A stretch of 64,000 bases of DNA, taken from Aromatoleum tolulyticum. Lineage in GTDB: Bacteria > Pseudomonadota > Gammaproteobacteria > Burkholderiales > Rhodocyclaceae. The notes beneath the pieces are model-generated. The model was not told the DNA's origin. It saw only the letters and a list, made by a program, of their open reading frames with translations, and ran no database searches. Shown here piece by piece: positions 1-9,135 of the stretch. The translations under genes were made by a program, and so were the position numbers. The stretch's first letter is position 1, and each line of letters starts with the position of its first letter. The DNA lies in assembly GCF_900156155.1 (NCBI RefSeq), contig NZ_FTMD01000001.1, positions 186,001 through 250,000 of the forward strand, in the 5' to 3' direction.

Positions 1-72
1 CGCGCCACCGGCGCCTTCATCATCATCGACGAGAGTACCAACAACACCGTCGGCGCCGGCATGATCGGCTGA
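1..72 (+). CDS. cysN: Sulfate adenylyltransferase subunit 1, C-terminal end (partial)
   Basis: Only the last 23 codons are in the window. They read RATGAFIIIDESTNNTVGAG followed by MIG and a stop. This tail (TGAFI-IDE-TNNTVGAGMI) is the characteristic end of CysN, the GTPase large subunit of ATP sulfurylase, which activates sulfate to APS in assimilatory sulfate reduction. The reading frame is open to the window edge. The call rests on this short motif alone, so a CysNC fusion upstream cannot be excluded, although the protein clearly ends here without an APS-kinase domain after it. Confidence 0.8.
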   Translation, partial: RATGAFIIIDESTNNTVGAGMIG

Positions 73-100
73 ACGGCGCGCCCGCTGGTCCGAAAATGCT

Positions 101-142
101 CACCCCGACCGTCGGCTCGACGGCCGGGGTGCAAGCGCTTTT
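101..142 (+). terminator. Predicted intrinsic terminator after cysN
   Basis: A 13-bp stem with one mismatch pairs 101-107 with 125-131 and 109-114 with 118-123, closing a 3-nt loop. It is followed by a T-rich stretch (cttttccctttcc). It lies 28 bases after the cysN stop and before the next gene, as expected for a rho-independent terminator. Confidence 0.65.
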
Positions 143-226
143 CCCTTTCCGGGCCCGGCTGTGGGAAAATCCCGCCTTGCCGATTTGTCTGCTGGCCGGC
201 ACAGCAACGCAATGTAGAAGACACAT

Positions 227-1501
227 ATGAAATGTCTCGATGATTTCCGCCTGCGGTTCGGGAGCAGGGATTACGTACCGATCATGATTGGCGGGATGGG
301 CGTAGACATCTCCACGTCCGACCTGTCGCTCGAAGCAGCGCGCCTCGGCGGCATCGGGCACATCTCCGACGCGATGATCCCGACGGTGAGCGACCGCCGC
401 TACGACACCAAGTACGTGCGCGACAAGCTCAAACAATACAAGTACAACGTCGCCAACGCCAACAAGTCGGAAGTGCAGTTCGACCTCGGCCTGCTCGAGG
501 AAGCCCAGAAGACCCACGTCACGCGCACCATGGAGCGCAAGCGCGGCGACGGACTGATCTTCATGAACTGCATGGAAAAGCTCACGATGAACGGCCCCAA
601 GGAGACGCTGCGCGTGCGCCTGCGTGCCGCGATGGATGCCGGCATCGACGGCATCACCCTCGCGGCCGGCCTGCACCTGGGCTCCTTCGGCCTGATCGAG
701 GACCACCCGCGCTTCCGCGACGTCAAGCTCGGCATCATCGTCTCCTCGCTGCGCGCCCTCGTGCTCTTCCTGCGCAAGTCTGCGCGCACCAACCGCCTGC
801 CCGACTACGTCGTTGTCGAAGGCCCGCTCGCCGGCGGCCACCTCGGCTTCGGCATGGACTGGGCGCAGTACGACCTGCACACCATCGTTGCCGAGATCCG
901 CGACTACCTGATCGCCGAAAAGCTCGACATCCCGCTGATCCCGGCCGGCGGCATCTTCACCGGCAGCGACGGCGTATCCTTCCTCGAAGCCGGCGCCGCC
1001 GCGGTACAGGTCGCCACCCGCTTCACCGTGTCGCACGAATGCGGACTGCCGCCTGACGTGCAGCAGCATTACTTCGGCGCGAAAGAAGACGACATCGAAG
1101 TCAACAACACCTCGCCCACCGGCTATCCGATGCGCATGTTGAAGAGCAGCCCGTCGATCGGCTCCGGCATCCGCCCGAACTGCGAAGCCTACGGCTACCT
1201 GCTCGACGGCAACGGCAACTGCGCCTACATCACCGCCTACAACCGCGAACTCGCGCTGCATCCGGACGAGAAGCGGCTCAAGGTGATGGACAAGACCTGC
1301 CTGTGCACGCACATGCGCAACTTCGACTGCTGGACCTGCGGCCACTACACCTACCGGCTCAAGGACACCACGCACCGCCACGCCGACGGCACCTACCAGA
1401 TCCTGTCCGCCGAGCACATTTTCCACGACTACCAGTACAGCAAGGATAACAAGATCGCGCTGCCACCGGTCGAAGCGTACGAACCGGCCAAGTCTGCCTG
1501 A
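227..1501 (+). CDS. Nitronate monooxygenase / 2-nitropropane dioxygenase-like flavoprotein
   Basis: A 424-residue protein of the NPD-like FMN TIM-barrel family. Visible features are an N-terminal PIMIGGMGVDIS segment, VVVEGPLAGGHLGFG (phosphate-binding GGH region, about residues 196-209) and IPAGGIFTG followed by GAAAVQVATRF (about 239-266), the flavin phosphate loop. Family members oxidise alkyl nitronates or act as FMN-dependent enoyl reductases; the substrate cannot be read from sequence. The protein is longer than a basic NPD (about 330-350 aa). Its extra C-terminus carries four clustered cysteines (C358, C360, C368, C371) in a CLC...CWTC arrangement that may bind metal or Fe-S. It stands alone between cysN and the nfeD gene. 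Confidence 0.8.
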   Translation: MKCLDDFRLRFGSRDYVPIMIGGMGVDISTSDLSLEAARLGGIGHISDAMIPTVSDRRYDTKYVRDKLKQYKYNVANANKSEVQFDLGLLEEAQKTHVTRTMERKRGDGLIFMNCMEKLTMNGPKETLRVRLRAAMDAGIDGITLAAGLHLGSFGLIEDHPRFRDVKLGIIVSSLRALVLFLRKSARTNRLPDYVVVEGPLAGGHLGFGMDWAQYDLHTIVAEIRDYLIAEKLDIPLIPAGGIFTGSDGVSFLEAGAAAVQVATRFTVSHECGLPPDVQQHYFGAKEDDIEVNNTSPTGYPMRMLKSSPSIGSGIRPNCEAYGYLLDGNGNCAYITAYNRELALHPDEKRLKVMDKTCLCTHMRNFDCWTCGHYTYRLKDTTHRHADGTYQILSAEHIFHDYQYSKDNKIALPPVEAYEPAKSA

Positions 1502-1533
1502 TCCGCACCGGCGCAGGCCGGTCCCGCACGGCC

Positions 1534-1572
1534 CGAAGGGCGTGTCCGCCATACCGGTGGACACGCCCTTCG
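1534..1572. terminator. Long perfect hairpin, probable terminator
   Basis: A perfect 14-bp inverted repeat (1534-1547 with 1559-1572) closes an 11-nt loop, 33 bases after the stop of the nitronate monooxygenase-like gene. There is no long T tract after it (cttcgttcgtc follows), so termination efficiency is uncertain. The position between two genes makes a transcript-end role the likeliest reading. Confidence 0.5.
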
Positions 1573-1733
1573 TTCGTCAGGCGCCACTGTCCGGCGCCAG
1601 CCCCCCCTCCTGCCGCACGATTTCCTTCGCCCCCGCGTCGATTGCGGGAACGCACGCCCTTGCCCCGCACTCATACGAGCGGATGCTTCATGCATGCCGC
1701 ACACCGCACGCGCCCCGGGCGCAAGGAATGCGT

Positions 1734-3158
1734 ATGCGCAGAACGATATGGGCGCTGCTTGCGCTCGCACTGCTGATCCTCGGCTTTCTGCTGCTCACCC
1801 GCCCCGCGGCGGCCGCGCCGGCTGGCGGCGAGGTCGTCGTGTTGCGCATCGAGGGCGTGATCGGACCGGCGACCTCCGACTTCTTCGCACGCGAACTCGC
1901 CCGCGCGCGGGTGCGCGAGGCCGGCCTGGTGGTGCTCGCGATGGACACGCCGGGCGGGCTCGACACCTCGATGCGCGCCATCATCAAGGACATCCTCGCC
2001 TCGCCGATCCCCGTCGCCACCTGGGTCGGCCCTGAAGGCGCGCGCGCCGCCAGCGCCGGCACCTACATCCTGTACGCCAGCCACATCGCGGCGATGGCAC
2101 CCGCCACCAACCTCGGTGCGGCGACGCCGGTAGCGATCGGGATGCCCGGCGCCAAGCCGGAAGACGACGCCGCGCGCAAAGACAGAGCGGACGACGGCGC
2201 CAAGGACAAGGACGGCAAGAGCGCCGCGGGCATCGGCGATGCCATGATGGAAAAGGTGCGCAACGACGCCGCCGCCTACCTGCGCAGCCTCGCGCAACTG
2301 CGCGGGCGCAGCGGCGACTTCGCCGAGCGTGCGGTGCGCGAGGCTGCCAGCCTGTCCGCGGACGAGGCGCTCGCCGGGGGCGTCATCGACCTGATCGCCG
2401 CCGACCTGCGCGAACTGATGACGAAACTCGACGGCCGCGAAGTGAAACTGGACGGCGGGCGCACGCAGCGCCTGTCGACCGCCGCCGCGACGATCACCGA
2501 AATCACGCCCGACTGGCGCATGCGTGTGCTCGCCCTGCTCTCCAATCCCCAGCTCGCATTGGTGCTGATGATGATCGGCATCTACGCGCTGTTCTTCGAA
2601 TTCACCAGCCCCGGCTTCGGCGTGCCGGGCGTGGCGGGCGCGATCTGCCTGCTCGTCGCGCTGTACGCCTTCCAGCTTCTGCCGGTGAACTGGGCCGGCG
2701 TCGCGCTGGTCGCACTGGGCGCGATCCTGATGCTCGCGGAAACCTTCCTGCCGAGCTTCGGTGCGCTCGGCGTCGGCGGCATCATCGCCTTCGTCGTCGG
2801 CGGACTGTTCCTCATGGACACCGAGGCCCCCGGCTTCGGCATTCCCCTGCCCTTCCTGCTCGGGCTCGCCGTCGCGAGCGCGCTGACGATCGCGGCCGTC
2901 GGCAGCTTCGCCGCCCGCACACGCCGACGCCCCGTCGTCAGCGGCCGCGAGCAGATGACCGGCATGGTCGCAACGGTCAGCACCGTCACCCCGGAGGGCG
3001 CATGGGCCCTCGTCCAGGGCGAATCCTGGCGCGTGCGCAGCGATTCGCCCCTCGCACCGGGGGATCGCGTACGCATCACCGCCCTCGACGGGCTCACCCT
3101 GCACGTCGAGCCGCTCACCCCCGATCCGGTCAATCGCCGCGAAGGAATCCCGCCATGA
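1734..3158 (+). CDS. NfeD-type membrane-bound serine protease (long form)
   Basis: With the start at 1734 this is 474 residues: a signal peptide/first TM ([20 protein letters not shown]), a ClpP-like serine protease domain (about residues 30-260), then four to five TM segments and a C-terminal OB-fold NfeD domain. The protease Ser lies in ASAGTYIL and the probable dyad Lys in [13 protein letters not shown], as in archaeal PH1510-N. The start at 1734 has AAGGA six bases upstream; ATG 1728 is an alternative, and the 1542 extension is unlikely. Its stop overlaps the next start by four bases (ATGA), coupling it to the slipin gene. NfeD-slipin pairs are a widespread operon; the protease is known to cut its partner stomatin in archaea. 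Confidence 0.85.
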   Translation: MRRTIWALLALALLILGFLLLTRPAAAAPAGGEVVVLRIEGVIGPATSDFFARELARARVREAGLVVLAMDTPGGLDTSMRAIIKDILASPIPVATWVGPEGARAASAGTYILYASHIAAMAPATNLGAATPVAIGMPGAKPEDDAARKDRADDGAKDKDGKSAAGIGDAMMEKVRNDAAAYLRSLAQLRGRSGDFAERAVREAASLSADEALAGGVIDLIAADLRELMTKLDGREVKLDGGRTQRLSTAAATITEITPDWRMRVLALLSNPQLALVLMMIGIYALFFEFTSPGFGVPGVAGAICLLVALYAFQLLPVNWAGVALVALGAILMLAETFLPSFGALGVGGIIAFVVGGLFLMDTEAPGFGIPLPFLLGLAVASALTIAAVGSFAARTRRRPVVSGREQMTGMVATVSTVTPEGAWALVQGESWRVRSDSPLAPGDRVRITALDGLTLHVEPLTPDPVNRREGIPP

Positions 3159-3931
3159 TCTTCGATCTCAACCTGGGCCTCGGCACGATCCTCCTCCTGC
3201 TCGTCGCGCTCGTCGCGAGTTCGCTGCGCATCCTGCGCGAATACGAACGCGGCGTCGTGTTCATGCTCGGCCGCTTCTGGAAGGTCAAGGGCCCCGGCCT
3301 CATCATCGTGCTTCCGGGCATCCAGCAGATGGTCAAGGTCGACCTGCGCGTCGTCACCCTCGACGTGCCCGCCCAGGACGTGATCTCGCGCGACAACGTC
3401 TCGGTGAAGGTCAATGCGATCATATTTTTCCGCGTCATCGACCCGCAGAAAGCGATCATCCAGGTCGAGAACTACCTCGTCGCCACCAGCCAGCTCGCGC
3501 AGACGACGCTGCGCGCGGTGCTCGGCAAGCACGAACTCGACGAGATGCTGGCCGAACGCGAGCGCCTCAACCTCGACGTGCAGCAGATCCTCGACGCGCA
3601 GACCGACGGCTGGGGCATCAAGGTCGCGAACGTCGAGATCAAGCACATCGACCTCAACGAGAACATGATTCGCGCGATCGCCCGCCAGGCCGAGGCGGAA
3701 CGCGAGCGGCGCGCCAAGGTGATCCATGCGGAAGGCGAAAAACAGGCCGCGGAGAGCCTCATGAACGCCGCCGAAATGCTCTCGCGCGAGCCCGCGGCGA
3801 TGCAGTTGCGCTACCTGCAGACCCTCACCCAGATCGCCGGCGACAAGGCTTCGACGATCGTGTTTCCCGTCCCGGTCGACCTGCTGAAAGGGCTGCTCGC
3901 CGAGGCGTCGCGAAAGACGCCGCCGGATTGA
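3155..3931 (+). CDS. Slipin / stomatin-like SPFH membrane protein
   Basis: A 258-residue protein with one N-terminal TM ([14 protein letters not shown]), followed by an SPFH/Band 7 domain ([14 protein letters not shown]...GPGLIIVLP) and a C-terminal helical region rich in Ala/Glu/Arg ([19 protein letters not shown]), the typical stomatin coiled coil. Slipins form oligomeric membrane scaffolds. The gene overlaps the nfeD stop by four bases and is its expected partner. It ends exactly where the convergent AEC transporter gene ends, with no spacer and no visible terminator. Confidence 0.9.
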   Translation: MIFDLNLGLGTILLLLVALVASSLRILREYERGVVFMLGRFWKVKGPGLIIVLPGIQQMVKVDLRVVTLDVPAQDVISRDNVSVKVNAIIFFRVIDPQKAIIQVENYLVATSQLAQTTLRAVLGKHELDEMLAERERLNLDVQQILDAQTDGWGIKVANVEIKHIDLNENMIRAIARQAEAERERRAKVIHAEGEKQAAESLMNAAEMLSREPAAMQLRYLQTLTQIAGDKASTIVFPVPVDLLKGLLAEASRKTPPD

Positions 3932-4807
3932 TCAGGGCAGCACCATCGCCAGCGCGATCGGCAGGAACACCACCGCCGCGACGTTGCCGATCAGCACCAT
4001 CGACGCGACCGCCTCCGGCTCCTGATGGTAGCGCTCGGCGAAGATGTAGTTCAGCACCGCCGGCGGCAGGGCGCCGAACACGACCACCAGTGCGCGCTCC
4101 TGCGCCGGCAGGTCGAACACCTGCAGCACCGCAAACGCCAGCAGCATGCCCACGACGGGTCGCGCGACGGCGGCATACAGGCCCAGGCCGAGCGAGGCGA
4201 TGCGCGAATCGGTCAGGCGCACCCCCAGCGCGAACAGCATCAGCGGGATCGCGATGTCGCCCAGCATCTTGGTCGCAAGCATCAGCGGCGGCCACACCTC
4301 GATGCCGGCGATGCCGACCGCGAGCCCGGCCAAGGTCGCCAGCACCGACGGCACCCGCCACACCGTCCACACCTTGATGCGATGGTCGAGCAGCCACGCG
4401 CCGAACGAGAAGTGCAGCAGGTTCGACACCATGAACATCACCACCGCCGGGGCCAGCGCCGCGTCGCCGAACGCCAGCACCGCCAGCGGCAGCCCCAGGT
4501 TGCCGCAATTGTTGAACATCAGCGGCGGCACGAAGCTCTTCGGCGCGATGCCCGACAGGCGCGCGAGCACGTAGCCGGCCGCACCCGAACCGACCACCAG
4601 CAACAGCGTCGCGACGGTCAGCGAGCCGAACTCGGCGATGCGGAACTCCTTGTTCGCAAGCGCCGCGAAGATCAGCGCCGGGATGAACACATCCATGTTG
4701 AGCTTGTTCGCATGCGACAGATCGGGCCGCATGCGCCTGCCGACGAAATAGCCGAGAGCGGTCAGCGCGAACAGCGGAAACAGGATCGAGACAATGCGAA
4801 TCAGCAT
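3932..4807 (-). CDS. AEC-family (auxin efflux carrier-like) transporter
   Basis: A 291-residue, very hydrophobic protein with about ten predicted TM segments and a duplicated five-helix layout, starting MLIRIVSILFPLFALTALGYFVGRR. This is the COG0679/Mem_trans pattern. The conserved FNNCGNLGLPLA segment (about residues 99-110) matches the family motif around the first broken helix. Bacterial members export or import organic acids such as malate; the substrate here is unknown. The stop abuts the convergent slipin gene with no intergenic base. Confidence 0.85.
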   Translation of the reverse strand: MLIRIVSILFPLFALTALGYFVGRRMRPDLSHANKLNMDVFIPALIFAALANKEFRIAEFGSLTVATLLLVVGSGAAGYVLARLSGIAPKSFVPPLMFNNCGNLGLPLAVLAFGDAALAPAVVMFMVSNLLHFSFGAWLLDHRIKVWTVWRVPSVLATLAGLAVGIAGIEVWPPLMLATKMLGDIAIPLMLFALGVRLTDSRIASLGLGLYAAVARPVVGMLLAFAVLQVFDLPAQERALVVVFGALPPAVLNYIFAERYHQEPEAVASMVLIGNVAAVVFLPIALAMVLP

Positions 4808-4852
4808 GAAAGACGGGCGGGGTCCGGTAATGCGCTGCGGACGGCACAGATG

Positions 4853-4873
4853 AAAAAGGGCCCGACCGGGCCC
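4853..4873 (-). terminator. Intrinsic terminator after pagL (minus strand)
   Basis: On the minus strand, GGGCCC-ggtc-GGGCCC is followed by five T residues. It lies 22 bases after the pagL stop and ends the hslV-hslU-pagL unit before the AEC transporter gene. Confidence 0.75.
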
Positions 4874-4894
4874 TCGCGATGAGCGGGGGGAGGC

Positions 4895-5413
4895 TCAGAA
4901 ACGTGCGCCGATCACGAACTGGTGCAGGTCGATACCGTCGTTGGGCATCTCGATGTCGCCGTTCGAATAATGCGAGTAGCGCCAGCCCATCGAATAACGC
5001 CCGGCGAACTCGACACCGAGTCCGGCGTGCTGCGAAAACTGGAAGGTCGTCGAGAACACCTTGGGCCCCAGGTGCGTGCGGCTCAGGAGCGCCGCACCAA
5101 GCCCCAGTTCTGCGTAGGGCTGGAAATTTCCCTTGCCGCGCACCATGCGCAGCATGCCGATCGCCCCCGCCTGGTTCAGCGTGTTCGGGCCGGCACTCGA
5201 ACCACTGTAATGAAAGCGGCTCAATTCCAGTTCCGGATGCACACCGGCATGCCACGCGCCCCAGTCGCGCTCCCACACCGGACCGAGGCGCACGGACAAG
5301 CCCGTGCGTTCGTAGTTGTCATGCTCGCCGTGGAACACGCTGACCGCCGGCTCCCCCGCCGACGCGACACCCGCCGCCAGCATCGAAGCCGCCATGCACA
5401 TCCGGAACGTCAT
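4895..5413 (-). CDS. pagL: Lipid A 3-O-deacylase, PagL-like outer-membrane protein
   Basis: A 172-residue protein with a cleavable signal peptide (MTFRMCMAASMLAAGVASAG) and a beta-barrel pattern ending in Phe. The C-terminal motif RYSHYSNGDIEMPNDG matches the PagL catalytic region: H148 and S150 sit as in the Pseudomonas enzyme (H126, S128). The third triad position is Asp162 rather than the Glu of the reference enzyme, a conservative change. PagL removes the 3-linked acyl chain of lipid A in the outer membrane. The gene starts eight bases after hslU and is followed by a strong terminator, so it is probably co-transcribed with hslVU. Confidence 0.85.
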   Translation of the reverse strand: MTFRMCMAASMLAAGVASAGEPAVSVFHGEHDNYERTGLSVRLGPVWERDWGAWHAGVHPELELSRFHYSGSSAGPNTLNQAGAIGMLRMVRGKGNFQPYAELGLGAALLSRTHLGPKVFSTTFQFSQHAGLGVEFAGRYSMGWRYSHYSNGDIEMPNDGIDLHQFVIGARF

Positions 5414-5421
5414 TCAGCACC

Positions 5422-6753
5422 TCACAGGACGTAACGCGCGAGATCCTCGCGCTGGGCAAATACATCGAGCCGCACATCGACATAGGCGGCGTCGATCAGC
5501 ACCTTGCCGAGACCGCTCTTGCCGGCCTCGAAGGACACTTCCTCGAGCAGCCTCTCCATCACCGTGTACAGCCGGCGCGCACCGATGTTCTCGGTTTTCT
5601 CGTTCACCTGGAAGGCGATCTCGGCGAGGCGCCGAATCCCGGCGTCGACAAATTCCAGCGTCACCCCGTCGGTCGCGAGCAGCGCCTGGTACTGGCGCAC
5701 GAGGCAGGCATCCGTCTGCGTCAGGATGCGCTCGAAATCCTCCACCGACAGGCTCTCCAGTTCGACCCGGATCGGAAAGCGGCCCTGCAGCTCCGGGATC
5801 AGGTCGCTCGGCTTGGACAGGTGGAACGCGCCGCTGGCGATGAACAGGATGTGATCGGTCTTGATCATGCCGTACTTGGTCGACACCGTCGTGCCCTCGA
5901 CCAGCGGCAGGAGGTCGCGCTGCACCCCCTGGCGCGACACGTCCGCGCCGTGCACATCCGAACGCGCAGCGATCTTGTCGATCTCGTCGAGGAACACGAT
6001 GCCGTTCTGCTCCACCGCGCGGATCGCCTCCGCCTTGATCTCCTCATCGTTGATCAGGCGTGCGGCCTCCTCGTCGGCCAAGGCCTTCAGCGCTTCGCCG
6101 ATCTTCATCTTGCGCAGCTTCTTCTTGCCGCTGCCGAGGTTCTGGAACATGCCCTGGATCTGCTGGGTCAGCTCCTCCATGCCGGGGGGTGCGAAGATTT
6201 CCGCCGTCATCGCATGCGCGGCGACCTCGATCTCGATCTCCTTGTCGTCGAGTTCGCCCTCGCGCAGCTTCTTGCGGAATTTTTGCCGCGTCGCCGTATC
6301 CTGCGTCTCGGGCTCGGCCGCGAAGCCGACCGGTCGCGCCGCCGGCAGCAGCGCGTCGAGCACACGATCCTCGGCCCCGTCCATCGCCCGGTCGCGCACC
6401 GTCTTCATCGCCCGTTCGCGGCCGTCCTTGATCGCGATCTCCGCCAGATCGCGGATGATCGTTTCCACGTCGCGACCGACATAGCCCACTTCGGTGAATT
6501 TCGTCGCCTCGATCTTGATGAAGGGTGCGTTCGCCAGGCGCGCGAGCCGGCGCGCGATCTCGGTCTTGCCGACGCCGGTCGGCCCGATCATGAGGATGTT
6601 CTTGGGCGTGATCTCGCTGCGCAGCGGCTCCTCGACCTGCGCACGCCGCCAACGGTTGCGCAGCGCAATCGCAACGGCCTTCTTCGCCTTGCCCTGTCCG
6701 ACGATGTGCTTGTCGAGTTCGGAGACGATCTCCGGCGGGGTCATCTGTGTCAT
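5422..6753 (-). CDS. hslU: HslU, ATPase subunit of the HslUV protease
   Basis: 443 residues, the standard HslU length. [22 protein letters not shown] opens the protein. The Walker A is [15 protein letters not shown], the Walker B FLDEIDKI, and the C-terminal tail ends in ...DLARYVL, the residues that insert into HslV to activate it. HslU is an AAA+ unfoldase feeding the HslV peptidase ring. The start at 6753 overlaps the hslV stop by four bases (ATGA); a longer reading to 6798 would run inside hslV and is not credible. The pair is followed at once by pagL. Confidence 0.98.
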   Translation of the reverse strand: MTQMTPPEIVSELDKHIVGQGKAKKAVAIALRNRWRRAQVEEPLRSEITPKNILMIGPTGVGKTEIARRLARLANAPFIKIEATKFTEVGYVGRDVETIIRDLAEIAIKDGRERAMKTVRDRAMDGAEDRVLDALLPAARPVGFAAEPETQDTATRQKFRKKLREGELDDKEIEIEVAAHAMTAEIFAPPGMEELTQQIQGMFQNLGSGKKKLRKMKIGEALKALADEEAARLINDEEIKAEAIRAVEQNGIVFLDEIDKIAARSDVHGADVSRQGVQRDLLPLVEGTTVSTKYGMIKTDHILFIASGAFHLSKPSDLIPELQGRFPIRVELESLSVEDFERILTQTDACLVRQYQALLATDGVTLEFVDAGIRRLAEIAFQVNEKTENIGARRLYTVMERLLEEVSFEAGKSGLGKVLIDAAYVDVRLDVFAQREDLARYVL

Positions 6754-7289
6754 CCCTCGATCACCTCGATCACGTGGCTCTGATTCGTATAGATACACAG
6801 ATCGCCGGCGATCTGCAGCGACTTGCGCACGATTTCCTCGGGCGGCAGGTCGGTGTTCTCCAGCAGTGCGCGCGCCGCCGACTGTGCATAGGCGCCGCCG
6901 CTGCCGATCGCGACGATGCCCTGCTCCGGCTCAAGCACGTCGCCATTGCCCGTGATCACCAGCGAATTGTCGCGATCCGCGACCGCCAGCATCGCCTCCA
7001 GCCGCCGCAGCACGCGGTCGGTACGCCAGTCCTTGGCGAGTTCCACCGCGCTGCGCAGCAGGTTGCCCTGGTGCTTCTCCAGCTTCGCCTCGAAGCGCTC
7101 GATCAGCGTGAAGGCATCGGCCGTACCGCCCGCAAAGCCCGCGAGGATCTTGCCTTGGTAGATCGGCCGCACCTTGCGCGCCGTCGCCTTGATCACGATA
7201 TTGCCCAGGGTGACCTGGCCGTCGCCTCCCAGCGCGACACGATTGCCGCGGCGCACCGAGAGGATCGTGGTGCCGTGATACTGTTCCAT
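6750..7289 (-). CDS. hslV: HslV, peptidase subunit of the HslUV protease
   Basis: 179 residues. The precursor begins MEQYHG and is expected to be processed to expose the N-terminal catalytic Thr of [10 protein letters not shown], as in all HslV proteins. GDGQVTLGN and the later [14 protein letters not shown] segment are family signatures. It forms the dodecameric peptidase core in the cytoplasm. It is coupled to hslU by a four-base overlap and lies 37 bases downstream of the STAS-repeat gene. Confidence 0.98.
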   Translation of the reverse strand: MEQYHGTTILSVRRGNRVALGGDGQVTLGNIVIKATARKVRPIYQGKILAGFAGGTADAFTLIERFEAKLEKHQGNLLRSAVELAKDWRTDRVLRRLEAMLAVADRDNSLVITGNGDVLEPEQGIVAIGSGGAYAQSAARALLENTDLPPEEIVRKSLQIAGDLCIYTNQSHVIEVIEG

Positions 7290-7326
7290 TCGATTTTCCT
7301 TGAGTCCGAAAGGACGGCGAATCCGG

Positions 7327-8505
7327 TCAGCTGCGCAGCAGCACCACTGCGACCTGATCGACGCCCATCACCCGCAGCAAGGCCGCGACCATCGCGTTCA
7401 CATTGCGCAGCACGACCGTCTTACCCTGCGCCTGCAGGGTTGCAAGAATGTTGAAAAGCGTCCCCGCGCTGACGAAATCGATGCGGCGCAACTGGCCGCA
7501 ATCGACCTCGACACTCTGCAGGCCGCTCGCGTGCGCCGCCAGCTTGCGGATCTTCTCGACCGCCGCGCTGGTGATCTCGCCGTCGAGTACGAAATCCTCG
7601 CTCGCGGGCGCATCGAGATCGAGCGCGACCTCCTGGACCATCGTCGTCGACGCCGCCTGAGCAACCCGCGCCTCCCAGGACGGGGGCGACTCCTCGAAGG
7701 TGATCGCGTAGTCCACCGCCAGGTTTTCGAAACGCTCCTGCTCGCCGGTGTGCTGCAGCATCTCCAGCAGCAGCAGCCAGATGTCCCGCCCGCTGGGTTC
7801 GCCCGTGCGCACCTGTCCGGCCAGCATCTCCGCGAGCTGGCCGCAGTTCAGCAGCGACACCTTCACGCGCTCCGCCGCGAATTCGCGCAGCACGTTGCGG
7901 AACAGCGTGCATCCGTTCTCATCGACCGCGCGCAGACGCCCGAGATCGATGCGGATCGCGCCGCTCTTCTTGCCGATGATGCCCATCTGCTGGAATTGCG
8001 CCGCGGCCTGCCCGGAGAGACTGCCCGCCATGTTCACCATCGGCGCGACGTTCGAGCGCGTGCCCTCCGGCGCACTCGACAAATCCATCCACGGCGGCGG
8101 CGACCGCTCGAAGCGCGTCGCATAATCCAGCACCCGCGCCTCGAAACGCTGGCGCTGCCCGGTCAGCCGGTACAGGTCCAGCAGCATCATCCACAGGCCC
8201 TCGCCCGCATGGCCGCCCTGCCCGTCCAGCACCGCATTGAGCGCCGCCTCGGCTTCCGTCGTATTGCCGTTCGCGTACAGCACCGCGGCTTCCTCGTACG
8301 CAGCACCGATGCCGGCCGCCATCTCCTGCACCTCGACCTGACCGGCGCAGTGCGCTAGCGCGTGCGTCGGGTCGCCGACCGAAAAATCCAGCGTGGACAA
8401 CTCGGGCGGCTCCGCCGCGGGCGCAGCCGACGAGGGCGCCGTACCGGCCGACGCACCGGGCTGCGTGCCGGGAGCAGGCTTCTTGCCGAAGAATGGAAGA
8501 ACCAC
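7327..8505 (-). CDS. Protein with two tandem helical-STAS modules
   Basis: A 392-residue cytoplasmic protein. After a low-complexity Ala/Pro region (10-35) it holds two similar units: a helical segment (about 104-139, [13 protein letters not shown]...ERSPPPW) followed by a STAS-like domain (about 155-230), then a second helical segment (242-278, [13 protein letters not shown]...EESPPSW) and STAS domain (about 303-392). The helical part resembles the FimV C-terminal/TPR-like helix pair. STAS domains usually bind partners as anti-sigma antagonists or in transporters; no catalytic residues are visible. The gene is immediately upstream of hslV on the same strand and divergent from ybgC-tol. The function is not known to me. 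Confidence 0.75.
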   Translation of the reverse strand: MVLPFFGKKPAPGTQPGASAGTAPSSAAPAAEPPELSTLDFSVGDPTHALAHCAGQVEVQEMAAGIGAAYEEAAVLYANGNTTEAEAALNAVLDGQGGHAGEGLWMMLLDLYRLTGQRQRFEARVLDYATRFERSPPPWMDLSSAPEGTRSNVAPMVNMAGSLSGQAAAQFQQMGIIGKKSGAIRIDLGRLRAVDENGCTLFRNVLREFAAERVKVSLLNCGQLAEMLAGQVRTGEPSGRDIWLLLLEMLQHTGEQERFENLAVDYAITFEESPPSWEARVAQAASTTMVQEVALDLDAPASEDFVLDGEITSAAVEKIRKLAAHASGLQSVEVDCGQLRRIDFVSAGTLFNILATLQAQGKTVVLRNVNAMVAALLRVMGVDQVAVVLLRS

Positions 8506-8626
8506 GTTACGACCTGTGCGAACGGAAATGGACTAGTCGGGGATGTGGAAGGATAGCATTTCGGACCCGGCTCTTGCGCCCCCTGCTGCGGCGCAGTCGG
8601 ACGCCAGGCCGACCACACCTTACCTT

Positions 8627-8658
8627 TTGCAAAACAGTCCGGACATCGCGGGTATAAC
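8627..8658 (+). promoter_or_regulatory. Weak candidate promoter upstream of ybgC-tol
   Basis: The 184-base divergent gap between the STAS gene and ybgC holds TATAAC (8653-8658), with TTGCAA at 8627-8632, but their spacing is 20 bases, longer than ideal. A second -10-like TAGAAT (8677-8682) would start transcription almost at the ATG. It is a candidate only. Confidence 0.3.
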
Positions 8659-8688
8659 AGATGGCGCGCCGTCGGCTAGAATGCTGCG

Positions 8689-9135
8689 ATGCACACACCT
8701 CGCCCGTCGTCGATCTCCGGCGAAAACTGCGTATTTTCGCTGCCGGTCCGCGTGTATTACGAGGATACCGATGCTGCCGGAGTCATCTACTACGCCAACT
8801 ACCTGCGCTACTGCGAGCGAGCCCGCACCGAATGGCTGCGCGCCGCAGGCTTCGAACAGCAGGCGCTACTGACCGAACAGCGCATCGGTTTCGTCGTCCG
8901 GTCGGTCACAGGCGATTATCTGTCAGCCGGAATGCTCGATGATGCGTTACATGTCACGGCGGGCGTCGAAACGCTCCGCGGAGCAAGCCTGGTGTTCGTG
9001 CAGAAGGTGATGCGCGGCGACGAAGTCCTGTTCCGCGGCCGCTTCGTCATCGCCTGCGTCGACCTCGACAGAAAACGCCCGACCCCGCTCCCCGCAGACA
9101 TGCGCACAAAACTGGAAAAACTCGTACAAGCATGA
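8689..9135 (+). CDS. ybgC: Tol-Pal-associated acyl-CoA thioesterase YbgC
   Basis: A 148-residue hotdog-fold thioesterase. VYYEDTDAAGVIYYANYLRYCERARTEW contains the 4-hydroxybenzoyl-CoA thioesterase-type active site Asp in the ETDAAG/YEDTDAAGV motif. YbgC hydrolyses short- to medium-chain acyl-CoA or acyl-ACP at the membrane and is the usual first gene of the tol-pal operon. The stop overlaps the tolQ start by four bases. Confidence 0.95.
   Translation: MHTPRPSSISGENCVFSLPVRVYYEDTDAAGVIYYANYLRYCERARTEWLRAAGFEQQALLTEQRIGFVVRSVTGDYLSAGMLDDALHVTAGVETLRGASLVFVQKVMRGDEVLFRGRFVIACVDLDRKRPTPLPADMRTKLEKLVQA

Noticed and set aside
23-1564. 513-residue minus-strand frame
   Set aside because: Antisense of the nitronate monooxygenase-like gene. 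No family motif.
1542-1733. 62-64-residue N-terminal extension of the NfeD protease
   Set aside because: It begins inside a terminator-like hairpin and would bury the signal peptide. AAGGA supports the start at 1734.
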